Shown in pieces: positions 1 to 6,556 of a stretch of 12,713 nucleotides of DNA. The position numbers and the translations under genes are program-made. Source of the DNA: an uncultured Oscillospiraceae bacterium (GTDB lineage: Bacteria; Bacillota; Clostridia; UBA1381). The stretch is from the NCBI GenBank assembly GCA_945876665.1, contig CAMCPC010000011.1, positions 1 through 12,713 of the forward strand. Direction: 5' to 3'. Under the pieces are notes generated by a model that saw only the letters and a list, made by a program, of their open reading frames with translations, searched no databases and was not told the DNA's origin. Position 1 is the first letter of the stretch; every line of letters begins with the position of its first letter.

Positions 1-31
1 AAATCCGTCGTTATTAAACGGCGGATTTTAT
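1..31 (+). terminator. Intrinsic terminator of an upstream gene
   Basis: Two 10-nt arms (1-10 and 19-28) pair around an 8-nt loop, with one G-T wobble, and are followed by TTTATT. The hairpin lies at the window edge, before the tcdA promoter, so it most likely ends transcription of a gene located to the left. That gene is not visible, so the strand is a guess. Confidence 0.6.
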
Positions 32-37
32 TGCATA

Positions 38-66
38 TTGACAGGAAATGATTAAAATAATATAAT
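38..66 (+). promoter_or_regulatory. Sigma-A promoter of tcdA
   Basis: A perfect -35 TTGACA (38-43) and a perfect -10 TATAAT (61-66) are separated by exactly 17 nt. The start codon of the ThiF-like gene is 33 nt downstream of the -10, so the leader is short. Confidence 0.85.
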
Positions 67-99
67 TATTAAAGAATAATTGTGAAAGAGGTAGAAATA

Positions 100-822
100 A
101 TGCCGGATTGGTTTTCGAGAACACAGCTTCTTCTGGGTAAGGACGGAATAGAAAAGCTTCAAAATGCGTATGTTGCTGTTTTCGGCGTGGGCGGCGTAGG
201 CGGATATGTCGTTGAAGCGCTTGTAAGGAGCGGAGTGGGAAAGATAGATATATTTGATAATGACACAGTGAGCCTTACAAATCTCAACCGCCAGATTATT
301 GCCACACACGACACAATAGGCAGATATAAGGTTGACGTTATAAAGGAGAGAGCACTGTCAATCAATCCCGAAATAGAGGTAAACGCGTACAACTGCTTCT
401 ATATGCCCGACAATGCTGATGAATATGACCTTGCAAAGTATTCATATATCGTAGATGCCATAGATACTGTAACGGCAAAAATTGAGCTTATTATGCGCGC
501 GGACAGGGCAGGTGTACCGATAATAAGCAGCATGGGCGCGGGCAATAAATTGGATCCGTCGCTGTTTGAGGTGAGTGATATTTATAAAACGTCTGTGTGT
601 CCGCTTGCAAGGACTATGAGACGCGAGCTGAAGCAGCGCGGAATAAAGAAATTAAAGGTTGTATATTCAAAGGAAATACCATTAAAACCCATCGCGGAGG
701 ATTGTGACGCGGAGAAAGCTCCTGAAGGACGCAGAGCTGTGCCGGGAAGCATAGCATTTGTGCCGGCTGCCGCGGGACTTGTAGCCGCAGGTGAGGTAAT
801 ATGCGATTTAGTGGGAAGATAA
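100..822 (+). CDS. tcdA: tRNA threonylcarbamoyladenosine dehydratase (TcdA/CsdL-type, ThiF/E1 superfamily)
   Basis: The 240-residue product is a ThiF/E1-like adenylating enzyme. Members of the TcdA family use ATP to dehydrate N6-threonylcarbamoyladenosine (t6A) at position 37 of ANN-decoding tRNAs into its cyclic form, in the cytoplasm. The nucleotide-binding loop GVGGVGG is at residues 29-35. The acidic strand end and following Arg motif (IDIFDNDTVSLTNLNRQI) is at 49-66, and the conserved DAIDTVTAK is at 119-127. The length fits TcdA (about 240-270) rather than MoeB or ThiF, and no thiS, moaD or other sulfur-carrier gene is nearby. The start is ATG at 100, preceded by AGAGG 8 nt upstream; a GTG at 82 would extend the frame by six residues but has no ribosome binding site. 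Codons of neighbouring genes look alike, so there is no sign of transfer. Other E1-like roles cannot be fully excluded. Confidence 0.85.
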   Translation: MPDWFSRTQLLLGKDGIEKLQNAYVAVFGVGGVGGYVVEALVRSGVGKIDIFDNDTVSLTNLNRQIIATHDTIGRYKVDVIKERALSINPEIEVNAYNCFYMPDNADEYDLAKYSYIVDAIDTVTAKIELIMRADRAGVPIISSMGAGNKLDPSLFEVSDIYKTSVCPLARTMRRELKQRGIKKLKVVYSKEIPLKPIAEDCDAEKAPEGRRAVPGSIAFVPAAAGLVAAGEVICDLVGR

Positions 823-826
823 AAAA

Positions 827-905
827 GGGGGCTGCCCCATTTTAGCGCAGACCGACGCATGGCATAAAACCATACGTCGATCTGCGCTAAAATCAAGCAA
901 CCCCT
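827..905. terminator. Long palindromic element acting as bidirectional terminator between tcdA and bioB
   Basis: A 23-nt arm (840-862) and its partner (870-892) surround a 7-nt loop. Read on the minus strand the stem is fully paired with two G-U wobbles; read on the plus strand the same two positions are C-A mismatches. Outer flanks (GGGGGCTGC at 827-835 and GCAACCCC at 897-904) are also roughly complementary. A run of T follows on the right (911-915), and a run of A lies on the left (821-826), giving a U-tract in minus-strand RNA. It sits exactly between convergent genes. It may be a dispersed repeat (see findings). Confidence 0.7.
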
Positions 906-940
906 ATGCTCTTTTTAAAGCGAAAGTCTTTTTTTATATA

Positions 941-1897
941 CTATCTTGTAAATCCAAGTTCTTCAAACATGGCAAAATCCTCATCAACATTGTTGCCTAT
1001 TGAGGTAAGCATATTGCCTATAATCGAAGCGTTTGCACCCGATTTAAAGGCTTGTCTTCCATGATCCTCAAGCAGCTTTCTGCCGCCTGCAAGACGTATG
1101 TCCGCCTTAGGGTTTATAAAGCGGAAAAGCGCAACCGTACGCAGTATTTCCTCATCGGAAAGCGGCGGCTGATTTTCAAGCGCCGTACCCTTTATAGGCA
1201 TAAGTACGTTTATGGGGATTGAACGCACTCCAAGCGATTGCAGCTCAAGAGCCATGTCAATTCTGTCCTCCATTGTTTCGCCCATGCCTATAATGCCGCC
1301 GCTGCATATCTCCATTCCTGCTTTTTTTGCAGCGCGGATTGTTTCTATCTTTTCGTCATATGTATGTGTTGTGCAGACACTTGGGAAAAAGCGGCGCGAG
1401 GTTTCAAGATTGTTGTGTATTCTTGTGACTCCTGCGTCATGGAGTCTTACAAACTGCTCATAGGACAAAAGTCCGTTTGACGAGCAAAGCTCAAGGTCTG
1501 TCTGCTCCTTTATCTGCGAATATGCCTTGCAGAGTGTGTCAACCTCCGCGTCATAAAGACGCAGTCCTGCCGTTACAACGTCAAAGCGGTCAACGCCCAG
1601 CTTTGCGTTTTCAAGTCCGCGCTCTACTATCTCGCTGACGGTAAGCATGGGGTATTCTTTTACACCTGTGTGATTGTGTGCCGATTGTGCGCAGTATTTG
1701 CAGTTTTCCGTGCATAATCCGCTTTTGCCGTTGAGGATTGTGCAGGTGTCAATCTTGCTTCCGTTCAATTTACTTCTTATTTCGTCAGCGGCGGCGCAAA
1801 GCTGTTCAATATCAACGTCCAAAAGTGACATTGCTTCAGACTTGTCTATAAGTCCGCCGCCGATAATTTTTTCTTTTAGTGTGTTTATAATATCCAT
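941..1897 (-). CDS. bioB: Biotin synthase (radical SAM), anaerobe-type cysteine set
   Basis: The 318-residue product matches BioB, which inserts sulfur into dethiobiotin to form biotin using S-adenosylmethionine and two iron-sulfur clusters. The radical-SAM motif CTENCKYC is at residues 62-69. Other family motifs are NNLETS (162-167), ICSGGIIGMGET (197-208), PINVLMPIKGTALE (228-241) and DIRLAGGR (266-273), which holds the likely equivalent of E. coli Arg260. Of the E. coli auxiliary-cluster cysteines, Cys128 and Cys188 correspond to Cys138 and Cys198, but Cys97 is Asp106. Extra cysteines occur at 52 and 175. The start at 1897 is chosen because AGGAG lies 8 nt upstream; an upstream in-frame ATG at 1957 lies at the promoter -35. 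No other biotin genes adjoin it, so the cell may convert imported dethiobiotin or have the other genes elsewhere. Confidence 0.92.
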   Translation of the reverse strand: MDIINTLKEKIIGGGLIDKSEAMSLLDVDIEQLCAAADEIRSKLNGSKIDTCTILNGKSGLCTENCKYCAQSAHNHTGVKEYPMLTVSEIVERGLENAKLGVDRFDVVTAGLRLYDAEVDTLCKAYSQIKEQTDLELCSSNGLLSYEQFVRLHDAGVTRIHNNLETSRRFFPSVCTTHTYDEKIETIRAAKKAGMEICSGGIIGMGETMEDRIDMALELQSLGVRSIPINVLMPIKGTALENQPPLSDEEILRTVALFRFINPKADIRLAGGRKLLEDHGRQAFKSGANASIIGNMLTSIGNNVDEDFAMFEELGFTR

Positions 1898-1928
1898 AAT
1901 CAAAACTCCTGTTCCTTGTGCTATTGCA

Positions 1929-1957
1929 ATTATAGCACCGCAGAAAAGAATTGTCAA
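1929..1957 (-). promoter_or_regulatory. Sigma-A promoter of bioB
   Basis: On the minus strand TTGACA (1957-1952) and TATAAT (1934-1929) are both perfect and separated by 17 nt. The predicted start site is some 25 nt upstream of the bioB start codon. The promoter follows the stop codon of the HAD gene (1990) by about 33 nt, so bioB can be transcribed on its own. Confidence 0.88.
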
Positions 1958-1983
1958 CGAATAAAATAACTAAAAGTTTACAA
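1951..1983 (-). promoter_or_regulatory. Candidate BirA (biotin repressor) operator
   Basis: On the minus strand the half-sites TTGTAAACT (1983-1975) and CGTTGACAA (1959-1951) are inverted copies, matching at 7 of 9 positions, with a 15-nt spacer. From memory, BirA sites have the form TTGTnAACC, 14-16 nt, GGTTnACAA, so both half-sites and the spacing fit. The promoter-proximal half covers the bioB -35 hexamer, which would give repression when biotin is plentiful. The regulator gene itself is not in the window. Confidence 0.7.
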
Positions 1984-1989
1984 TCGAGG

Positions 1990-2775
1990 CTATATTAAAT
2001 CAAAATGACTGAGTGCGTATTCAATTCCGTCATCATATAAATCCTTTGTCACAAATGACGATATTTCTTTCAGACCTTCGGTGCTGTTGCCCATTGCGAC
2101 ACTGTGCGCCGCTGCTTCAAGCATAGGCAGGTCATTAAGGCTGTCGCCGATGGCAATAGTTTCGCTTATTGGGATGTTATGGTGTCGGCAAACCTGCTCA
2201 ATACCCGTACCCTTAGAAAATCCCTTTACGGCAAGCTCACAAAAGCCGTAGCCGCGGTCGATATAATCAAATTCCTTTTCAATGCCGCGCTTGAATTTTT
2301 CAAGGTCACTTTTTTCGTCATACCATGCAACCATTTTGTCGAAGCCGAAATCCTCCTCGCTTATGTCACGTGAAATATCCTTTCCTTGTGTTTTAAAAAG
2401 CGCTTTTAGGGCGGGGAAGCCGCCAATCTCACGTATACGCTTGTCAATGAAAAAGGAATCGGAACGCTCATAAACAGGTGTCATATCACATTCATACACA
2501 AGCCTTGCAATTTCACGGCATAATGGCTTTGGCACTGTTCTGTTAAGAAGTACCTTGCCGTCACATTCAATATATGTGCCGCAGCCGCATACGTATCCGT
2601 CAAAGCCTATGTTACGCAGGTCAGGCTCAACGTTCATAATCGTTCTGCCTGTGTTGATATACATAAGATGTCCGTTTTTGCGTGCGGTGCGTATCGCGTT
2701 TACCGCGCTTTCGGGTACGACGTGTTTGTCATCGTCAGATATGATTGTGCCGTCAATATCGAAAAATACTATCAT
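1990..2775 (-). CDS. Cof-type HAD-IIB hydrolase, possible riboflavin-pathway phosphatase
   Basis: The 261-residue protein is a cytoplasmic HAD-superfamily phosphatase with a C2-type cap (Cof/IIB subfamily). Motif I is FFDIDGT at residues 4-10, with nucleophile Asp6 and acid/base Asp8. Motif II is INTGR, the motif III lysine lies in FSKGTG, and motif IV is GDSLNDLPML near the C-terminus. The start at 2775 is preceded by GGAGG only 5 nt away; in-frame ATGs at 2796 and 2787 lie upstream of or overlap this site. Substrates of this subfamily are hard to predict and include sugar phosphates and FMN. It lies 73 nt beyond ribH on the same strand, past a terminator. E. coli YbjI and B. subtilis YcsE, of the same subfamily, dephosphorylate the riboflavin intermediate ARPP, so that role is plausible here but unproven. 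Confidence 0.85.
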   Translation of the reverse strand: MIVFFDIDGTIISDDDKHVVPESAVNAIRTARKNGHLMYINTGRTIMNVEPDLRNIGFDGYVCGCGTYIECDGKVLLNRTVPKPLCREIARLVYECDMTPVYERSDSFFIDKRIREIGGFPALKALFKTQGKDISRDISEEDFGFDKMVAWYDEKSDLEKFKRGIEKEFDYIDRGYGFCELAVKGFSKGTGIEQVCRHHNIPISETIAIGDSLNDLPMLEAAAHSVAMGNSTEGLKEISSFVTKDLYDDGIEYALSHFDLI

Positions 2776-2798
2776 GCTGTCCTCCATGCAATTCACAT

Positions 2799-2836
2799 GA
2801 AAAAGAAGCGAACAGCTAATGTGACGCTCCTTTTTC
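2799..2836 (-). terminator. Intrinsic terminator of the riboflavin operon
   Basis: On the minus strand a 12-bp stem (2836-2825 with 2810-2799, one G-U wobble) surrounds a 14-nt loop, and the descending arm ends in CTTCTTTTTC. It follows the ribH stop codon by about 12 nt. On the plus strand the wobble becomes an A-C mismatch, which supports leftward function. It separates ribH from the HAD gene, so the latter is expressed by read-through or from a promoter I could not identify. Confidence 0.78.
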
Positions 2837-2848
2837 TTAGTTATTCAA

Positions 2849-3310
2849 TCAGATATTTTTTATTAAATTAACCATTTCAAGAGCCGACATTGCGCAATCT
2901 GTGCCCTTGTTGCCCGCCTTTGTGCCTGCGCGCTCGATTGCCTGCTCAATTGTGTCAGTTGTAAGTATGCCGAACAGTACAGGAATACCTGTTTCAAGTG
3001 ATACAGCGGCGATACCCTTTGAAACCTCGCTGCACACATAGTCGTAGTGACTTGTCGCGCCGCGGATAACCGCGCCCACACATATAACCGCGTCATACTT
3101 TCCGCTTGATGCCATGCGCTTTGCAATAACAGGTATTTCAAATGCGCCCGGCACCCATGCGACGCTCATATCGTCATCAGCAACTCCGTGACGCTTTAAG
3201 CAGTCCTCCGCACCGCTGACGAGCTTTGACGTTATAAACTCGTTAAAACGTGACGCAATAATTCCAATCTTTAAACCCTCGCCGGAATAAACTCCTTCAA
3301 TTACTTTCAT
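2849..3310 (-). CDS. ribH: 6,7-dimethyl-8-ribityllumazine synthase
   Basis: The 153-residue product has the usual length of lumazine synthase. The enzyme condenses 5-amino-6-ribitylaminouracil with 3,4-dihydroxy-2-butanone 4-phosphate, typically as a 60-mer or pentamer. Visible motifs are RFNEFI (21-26), VPGAFEIP (53-60), [14 protein letters not shown] (79-92) with the catalytic His88, and [17 protein letters not shown] (113-129) with the phosphate-binding Arg127. These residue numbers coincide with those of the B. subtilis enzyme. The ribosome binding site AAGGAGG lies 8 nt before the ATG, in the 13-nt gap after ribBA and reaching its stop codon, so translation may be coupled. It is the last gene of the operon. 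No oddities were seen. Confidence 0.97.
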   Translation of the reverse strand: MKVIEGVYSGEGLKIGIIASRFNEFITSKLVSGAEDCLKRHGVADDDMSVAWVPGAFEIPVIAKRMASSGKYDAVICVGAVIRGATSHYDYVCSEVSKGIAAVSLETGIPVLFGILTTDTIEQAIERAGTKAGNKGTDCAMSALEMVNLIKNI

Positions 3311-3323
3311 TTTCTTGTCCTCC

Positions 3324-4523
3324 TTAATAATTTAACAGATGTCCCATCTTGTTTTGTTTTGTTTTTAAATAAAATTCGTTTTCCTTTTTCGCCTTAATCT
3401 GAATAGGCACACGCTCGACTATTTCAATGCCGTATTCCGAAAGGTCGGAAATCTTTTCGGGATTGTTGGTCATAATCCTTAGCTTTGACGCACCCAAATC
3501 CTTTAAAATCTGCGCACCCTCGCTGTAATCGCGCAAATCCGGCGCAAAGCCTAATTTGACGTTCGCTTCAAGCGTGTCGTAGCCATGCTCCTGCAAATCA
3601 TACGCCTTGATTTTATTGAGCAGACCGATACCTCTGCCCTCCTGACGCAGATATAAAAGTATTCCGCGTCCCTCGTTATTGATGTTGGTGAGTGCCTGCG
3701 CGAGCTGTTCGCCGCAGTCACAGCGGCATGAGCCGAACACATCACCTGTAAGACACTCCGAATGTACGCGGCATAAAACCGGCTCTCCGTCAGCTACGTC
3801 ACCCATTACAAGCGCAATATGGTGGTTGCCGTTTATGGTGTTTTTATAGCCGTAAATATCAAAGTTACCATATTTTGTCGGCAGATGCGCCTTTGACACG
3901 CGCACCATGAATTTGTCATGCTGACGGCGGTAGGTCTGTAAATCCTTGATTGTTATAAAGGTCAGCTCATGCTCCTTGGCAAATTCAATTAATTCCTCAC
4001 GGCGCATCATTGTTCCGTCCTCCGCCATAATTTCACAGCACAAGCCCACTGCGCTCATTCCCGCAAGCCTTAATAAATCCACTGTCGCTTCGGTGTGACC
4101 GTTGCGCTCAAGGACTCCGCCCGACTTTGACTCAAGCGGGAACATATGTCCCGGACGTCTGAAATCCTGCGGCACAACTGTTGGCTCAACGCACATACGC
4201 GCCGTAAGTCCGCGTTCTTCTGCGGAAATGCCTGTAGTGGTGGAAACATAGTCTATTGATTCCGTAAACGCGGTGCAGTGGTTGTCGGTGTTGTTGGCAA
4301 CCATCGGACGAAGCCCCAGCTTTGTGATGTACTCACTGCTCATGGGCATACATATAAGCCCCTTTGCGTATGTCGCCATGAAGTTGACGTTTTCCGTTGT
4401 GGCGTACTGCGCGGCGCATATAAGGTCACCCTCGTTTTCGCGGTCAGGGTCGTCTGTAACAAGAATGACCTTGCCGTTTCTCAAATCCTCAAGCGCCTTT
4501 TCAATCCTGTCAAATTCAAACAT
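3324..4523 (-). CDS. ribBA: Bifunctional 3,4-dihydroxy-2-butanone-4-phosphate synthase / GTP cyclohydrolase II
   Basis: The 399-residue protein fuses the two entry enzymes of riboflavin synthesis. The N-terminal RibB half (about 1-200) carries the acidic DRENEGD loop (27-33) and [11 protein letters not shown] (140-150), and makes dihydroxybutanone phosphate from ribulose 5-phosphate. The C-terminal RibA half (about 205-399) opens [13 protein letters not shown] (252-261) and CRCDCGEQL (266-274) give the zinc ligands Cys257, Cys268 and Cys270, and RQEGRGIGL is at 293-301. Both active sites appear intact, so it is truly bifunctional rather than one of the forms with a degenerate half. AGGAGG lies 10 nt before the ATG, in the 14-nt gap after ribE. 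Confidence 0.97.
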   Translation of the reverse strand: MFEFDRIEKALEDLRNGKVILVTDDPDRENEGDLICAAQYATTENVNFMATYAKGLICMPMSSEYITKLGLRPMVANNTDNHCTAFTESIDYVSTTTGISAEERGLTARMCVEPTVVPQDFRRPGHMFPLESKSGGVLERNGHTEATVDLLRLAGMSAVGLCCEIMAEDGTMMRREELIEFAKEHELTFITIKDLQTYRRQHDKFMVRVSKAHLPTKYGNFDIYGYKNTINGNHHIALVMGDVADGEPVLCRVHSECLTGDVFGSCRCDCGEQLAQALTNINNEGRGILLYLRQEGRGIGLLNKIKAYDLQEHGYDTLEANVKLGFAPDLRDYSEGAQILKDLGASKLRIMTNNPEKISDLSEYGIEIVERVPIQIKAKKENEFYLKTKQNKMGHLLNY

Positions 4524-4537
4524 TCTTTATCAACCTC

Positions 4538-5167
4538 CTAAAAGTCATATTTCTTTAAAAAGTCCTCTGTAATCGTACTTGATTTTCCGACTAACTTTTC
4601 AACGTATTTTCCTATTATGTCACATTCCAAATTGACTCTGTCACTTGGTTTGCGCGATAAAAGTGTAGTTTCCGCGCCTGTGTGGGGTATGATTGAGACA
4701 GAAAAAGCATCCCCCGACACCTTTGCGACAGTAAGACTTATGCCGTCAATGGCGATTGAGCCTTTTTCAACGATATAGCGCATAATGTTTTCATCTGCCG
4801 TAATCGTCACCCATACGGCGTTGTCCTCGCGTGCAAGCGACTGCACAAAGCCAATACCGTCAATATGTCCCGAAACAATGTGTCCGCCAAACCGTCCGTT
4901 CGCCGCCATTGCGCGCTCAAGGTTGACCTTTGAACCCTTTTGCAGCGTTCCAAGACTGCTGCGGCGCATTGTTTCCGCCATAACATCGGCGGTAAAGCTG
5001 CTGCCGTTTATGGAAGTGGCTGTAAGGCATACACCGTTTACGGCTACGCTGTCGCCGATTTTTAAATCGCTGAAAATAACATTTCCTTTTATATGGAGTT
5101 CGCACGATTTTGCGCCGCGTTTGATTGCGGCGATTTCGCCGATTTCCTCAATTATTCCCGTGAACAC
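4538..5167 (-). CDS. ribE: Riboflavin synthase alpha subunit
   Basis: The 209-residue product has two tandem lumazine-binding barrels, each about 95 residues, and catalyses dismutation of two 6,7-dimethyl-8-ribityllumazine molecules to riboflavin. It starts with the hallmark MFTGIIEEIG. Repeat 1 carries GDSVAVNGVCLTA (38-50) and repeat 2 carries GSIAIDGISLTVAK. The segment GRFGGHIVSGHIDGIG at the repeat junction is typical. The start codon is GTG (5167-5165), one base after the ribD stop codon. GAGG, supplied by the last codons of ribD, lies 9 nt upstream, so ribE is probably translated by coupling to ribD. The name ribE follows the B. subtilis convention; the E. coli name is ribC. Confidence 0.96.
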   Translation of the reverse strand: MFTGIIEEIGEIAAIKRGAKSCELHIKGNVIFSDLKIGDSVAVNGVCLTATSINGSSFTADVMAETMRRSSLGTLQKGSKVNLERAMAANGRFGGHIVSGHIDGIGFVQSLAREDNAVWVTITADENIMRYIVEKGSIAIDGISLTVAKVSGDAFSVSIIPHTGAETTLLSRKPSDRVNLECDIIGKYVEKLVGKSSTITEDFLKKYDF

Positions 5168-5168
5168 A

Positions 5169-6248
5169 TCACATCACCTCATATTCAATCAGAATGTCAT
5201 CACCGAATAGATTTATCTGCGGATTTTTAAGCTGAACCGCGTCACGCATAAGCGTATTGCCAAGAGGGGCGACCGCGTTTTTGCCGTCGCCGCCGATTAT
5301 TTTCGGCGCAATATAAAGCTGAACCTTGTTAACTATTCCGCTCTTTAGGGCGCTTGCATGAATCTCGCCGCCGCCCTCGATAAGCACGCTGTCTATCTGC
5401 ATTTCGCCGAGCTTTCTCATAAGCTCCGCCAAATCAGTATGACCGTCCTTTGGCTGTGTTTTTATTATATGCGCACCCATATCTTGCAGCGCGGTTATTT
5501 TTTCCGTATCATCAGATATACATACGATGTATGTGGGAATGTCCCTTGCCGTCTGCACTATCTTTGATGTAAGCGGAATACGCAGATGGCTGTCGCATAC
5601 AATCCGTATCGGGTCGGATGGATTTTCCACGCGGCAGTTTAGCATCGGGTTATCCGCGATAACCGTATTCACTCCAACAAGAATTGCCGATACTCTTTTG
5701 CGCGTTTCGTGCGTGTGGGCGCGTGATTTTTCGTTTGTTATCCATTTCGAGTCGCCTGTTGCGGCGGCAATTTTGCCGTCCGCCGTTACGGCTGTTTTCA
5801 CAATGACGTAGGGTGTTTTTGTGGTGATGTAGTGGAAAAATATGTCGTTTAATGCGTCACATTCCTCACGCAGAAAATTTTCTGTAACCTCAATTCCGTT
5901 ATTTCTTAAAATTTCAATTCCATTGCCTGCCACAAGGGGATTGGGGTCAAATGAGCCTACGAAAACACGCTTTATACCGCTTTCTATAACAGCCTCGGTG
6001 CAGGGCGGATTTTTGCCGTAGTGGCAGCACGGTTCAAGCGTCACATACATATCCGCGCCCTCACAGCTTTCGGTGCAGTTTTTCAGCGCGTTGCGCTCCG
6101 CATGCAGCTGCCCGTAGCGCTCATGAAAGCCCTCGCCGATGATTTTGCCGTCCTTTACGATTACCGCGCCCACAAGGGGATTGGGGTTTACAAAGCCGAT
6201 GCCGCCCTTTGCAAGCTCAATGGCGCGGCGCATATATTTCTTTTCCAT
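5169..6248 (-). CDS. ribD: Bifunctional pyrimidine deaminase / reductase
   Basis: The 359-residue protein performs the deamination and side-chain reduction steps after GTP opening in riboflavin synthesis. The N-terminal deaminase domain (about 1-145) has the zinc site HAE (49-51) and PCCHYGKNPPC (73-83), with Cys74 and Cys83 as ligands. The NADPH-dependent reductase domain (about 146-359) includes PYVIVKTAVTADGKIA (146-161), VGVNTVIADNPMLNCR (191-206) and LIEGGGEIHA. The start at 6248 is chosen because GGAGGTGG lies 9 nt upstream; extending to an ATG at 6326 would run through the riboswitch. It is the first gene of the operon and is under the FMN riboswitch, which sequesters this ribosome binding site. 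Its last four codons contain the ribosome binding site of ribE. Confidence 0.97.
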   Translation of the reverse strand: MEKKYMRRAIELAKGGIGFVNPNPLVGAVIVKDGKIIGEGFHERYGQLHAERNALKNCTESCEGADMYVTLEPCCHYGKNPPCTEAVIESGIKRVFVGSFDPNPLVAGNGIEILRNNGIEVTENFLREECDALNDIFFHYITTKTPYVIVKTAVTADGKIAAATGDSKWITNEKSRAHTHETRKRVSAILVGVNTVIADNPMLNCRVENPSDPIRIVCDSHLRIPLTSKIVQTARDIPTYIVCISDDTEKITALQDMGAHIIKTQPKDGHTDLAELMRKLGEMQIDSVLIEGGGEIHASALKSGIVNKVQLYIAPKIIGGDGKNAVAPLGNTLMRDAVQLKNPQINLFGDDILIEYEVM

Positions 6249-6256
6249 ACCAAAAA

Positions 6257-6284
6257 ACCACCTCCGAATTTTTTTCGGGGCGGT
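6257..6284 (-). terminator. Riboswitch expression hairpin: terminator and ribD SD sequestrator
   Basis: In minus-strand RNA, ACCGCC-CCGAA (6284-6274) pairs with UUCGG-A-GGUGGU (6268-6257), giving 11 bp with one bulged A and a 5-nt A loop. The descending arm contains the ribD Shine-Dalgarno sequence, and six U residues follow at once (6257-6252). The hairpin can therefore act as an intrinsic terminator, a ribosome-site mask, or both. I could not identify a clear antiterminator partner by eye. Confidence 0.72.
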
Positions 6285-6314
6285 CAAAATTTCCGTAGCG
6301 CAAAAAACGCGTCT

Positions 6315-6435
6315 ATCTTCTCCCATCCGGACTTTACCGTCGGTTTCGGATTTACACCGAATCAGCCTTTTTGGCTCACGGACTTATGACACAAGTCAAT
6401 CACCGTCGATTATGAATTTCACATACCCCGAAGAT
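6315..6435 (-). ncRNA. FMN riboswitch aptamer (RFN element)
   Basis: Read on the minus strand, the 121-nt element has the conserved RFN blocks in order: ATCTTCGGGG at the 5' end, TGAAATTCATAATCGACGG, AGTCCGTGAGCC, GATTCGGTGTAAATCCGAA, ACCGACGGTAAAGTCCGGAT, and GGGAGAAGAT closing stem P1 with the first block. FMN binding to this class reduces expression of riboflavin synthesis or transport genes. It lies between the promoter and ribD and should govern the whole ribD-ribE-ribBA-ribH operon. Confidence 0.97.
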
Positions 6436-6453
6436 ATTTATTCTGTTATTTAT

Positions 6454-6482
6454 ATACTACACCATGAGTGTTTTTTTGTCAA
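6454..6482 (-). promoter_or_regulatory. Promoter of the riboflavin operon
   Basis: On the minus strand TTGACA (6482-6477) is followed after 17 nt by TAGTAT (6459-6454), four of six matches to TATAAT. The start site would fall near 6447, about 12 nt before the FMN aptamer, as expected for a riboswitch leader. It is divergent from the pectate lyase promoter. Confidence 0.75.
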
Positions 6483-6530
6483 TAGAGAATCAAAAAAATA
6501 CAAACATGAAAAATTGCAATATTAAAGGGA

Positions 6531-6554
6531 AATTTTGTGATAATTTACAAAATT
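6531..6554. promoter_or_regulatory. Inverted repeat upstream of the pectate lyase promoter
   Basis: AATTTTGT (6531-6538) and ACAAAATT (6547-6554) form a perfect 8-bp inverted repeat with an 8-nt spacer. It ends 2 nt before the -35 hexamer, a usual place for an activator site. The AT-rich composition makes a chance match possible. The binding protein is unknown; the AraC-family gene downstream is one candidate. Confidence 0.4.
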
Positions 6555-6556
6555 CA

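Noticed and set aside
100..822. MoeB or ThiF sulfur-carrier activating enzyme
   Set aside because: No sulfur-carrier or thiamine/molybdopterin gene is adjacent, and the length and DAIDTVTAK plus C-terminal pattern fit TcdA better.
912..940. Separate small hairpin just after the bioB stop codon
   Set aside because: Only 4-bp pairings (AAAG/CTTT) can be drawn, too weak beside the neighbouring 23-bp palindrome.
1898..1957. Upstream extension of bioB to an ATG at 1957
   Set aside because: It coincides with the bioB promoter -35 to start-site region; the ATG at 1897 has a proper SD and matches the family's N-terminus.
4785..5210. Plus-strand ORF of 141 codons opposite ribE
   Set aside because: It is a shadow of the conserved riboflavin synthase frame and has no start signal.
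6249..6326. Upstream extension of ribD to an ATG at 6326
   Set aside because: The extra 26 codons would lie inside the FMN aptamer and expression hairpin, and a strong SD precedes the ATG at 6248.
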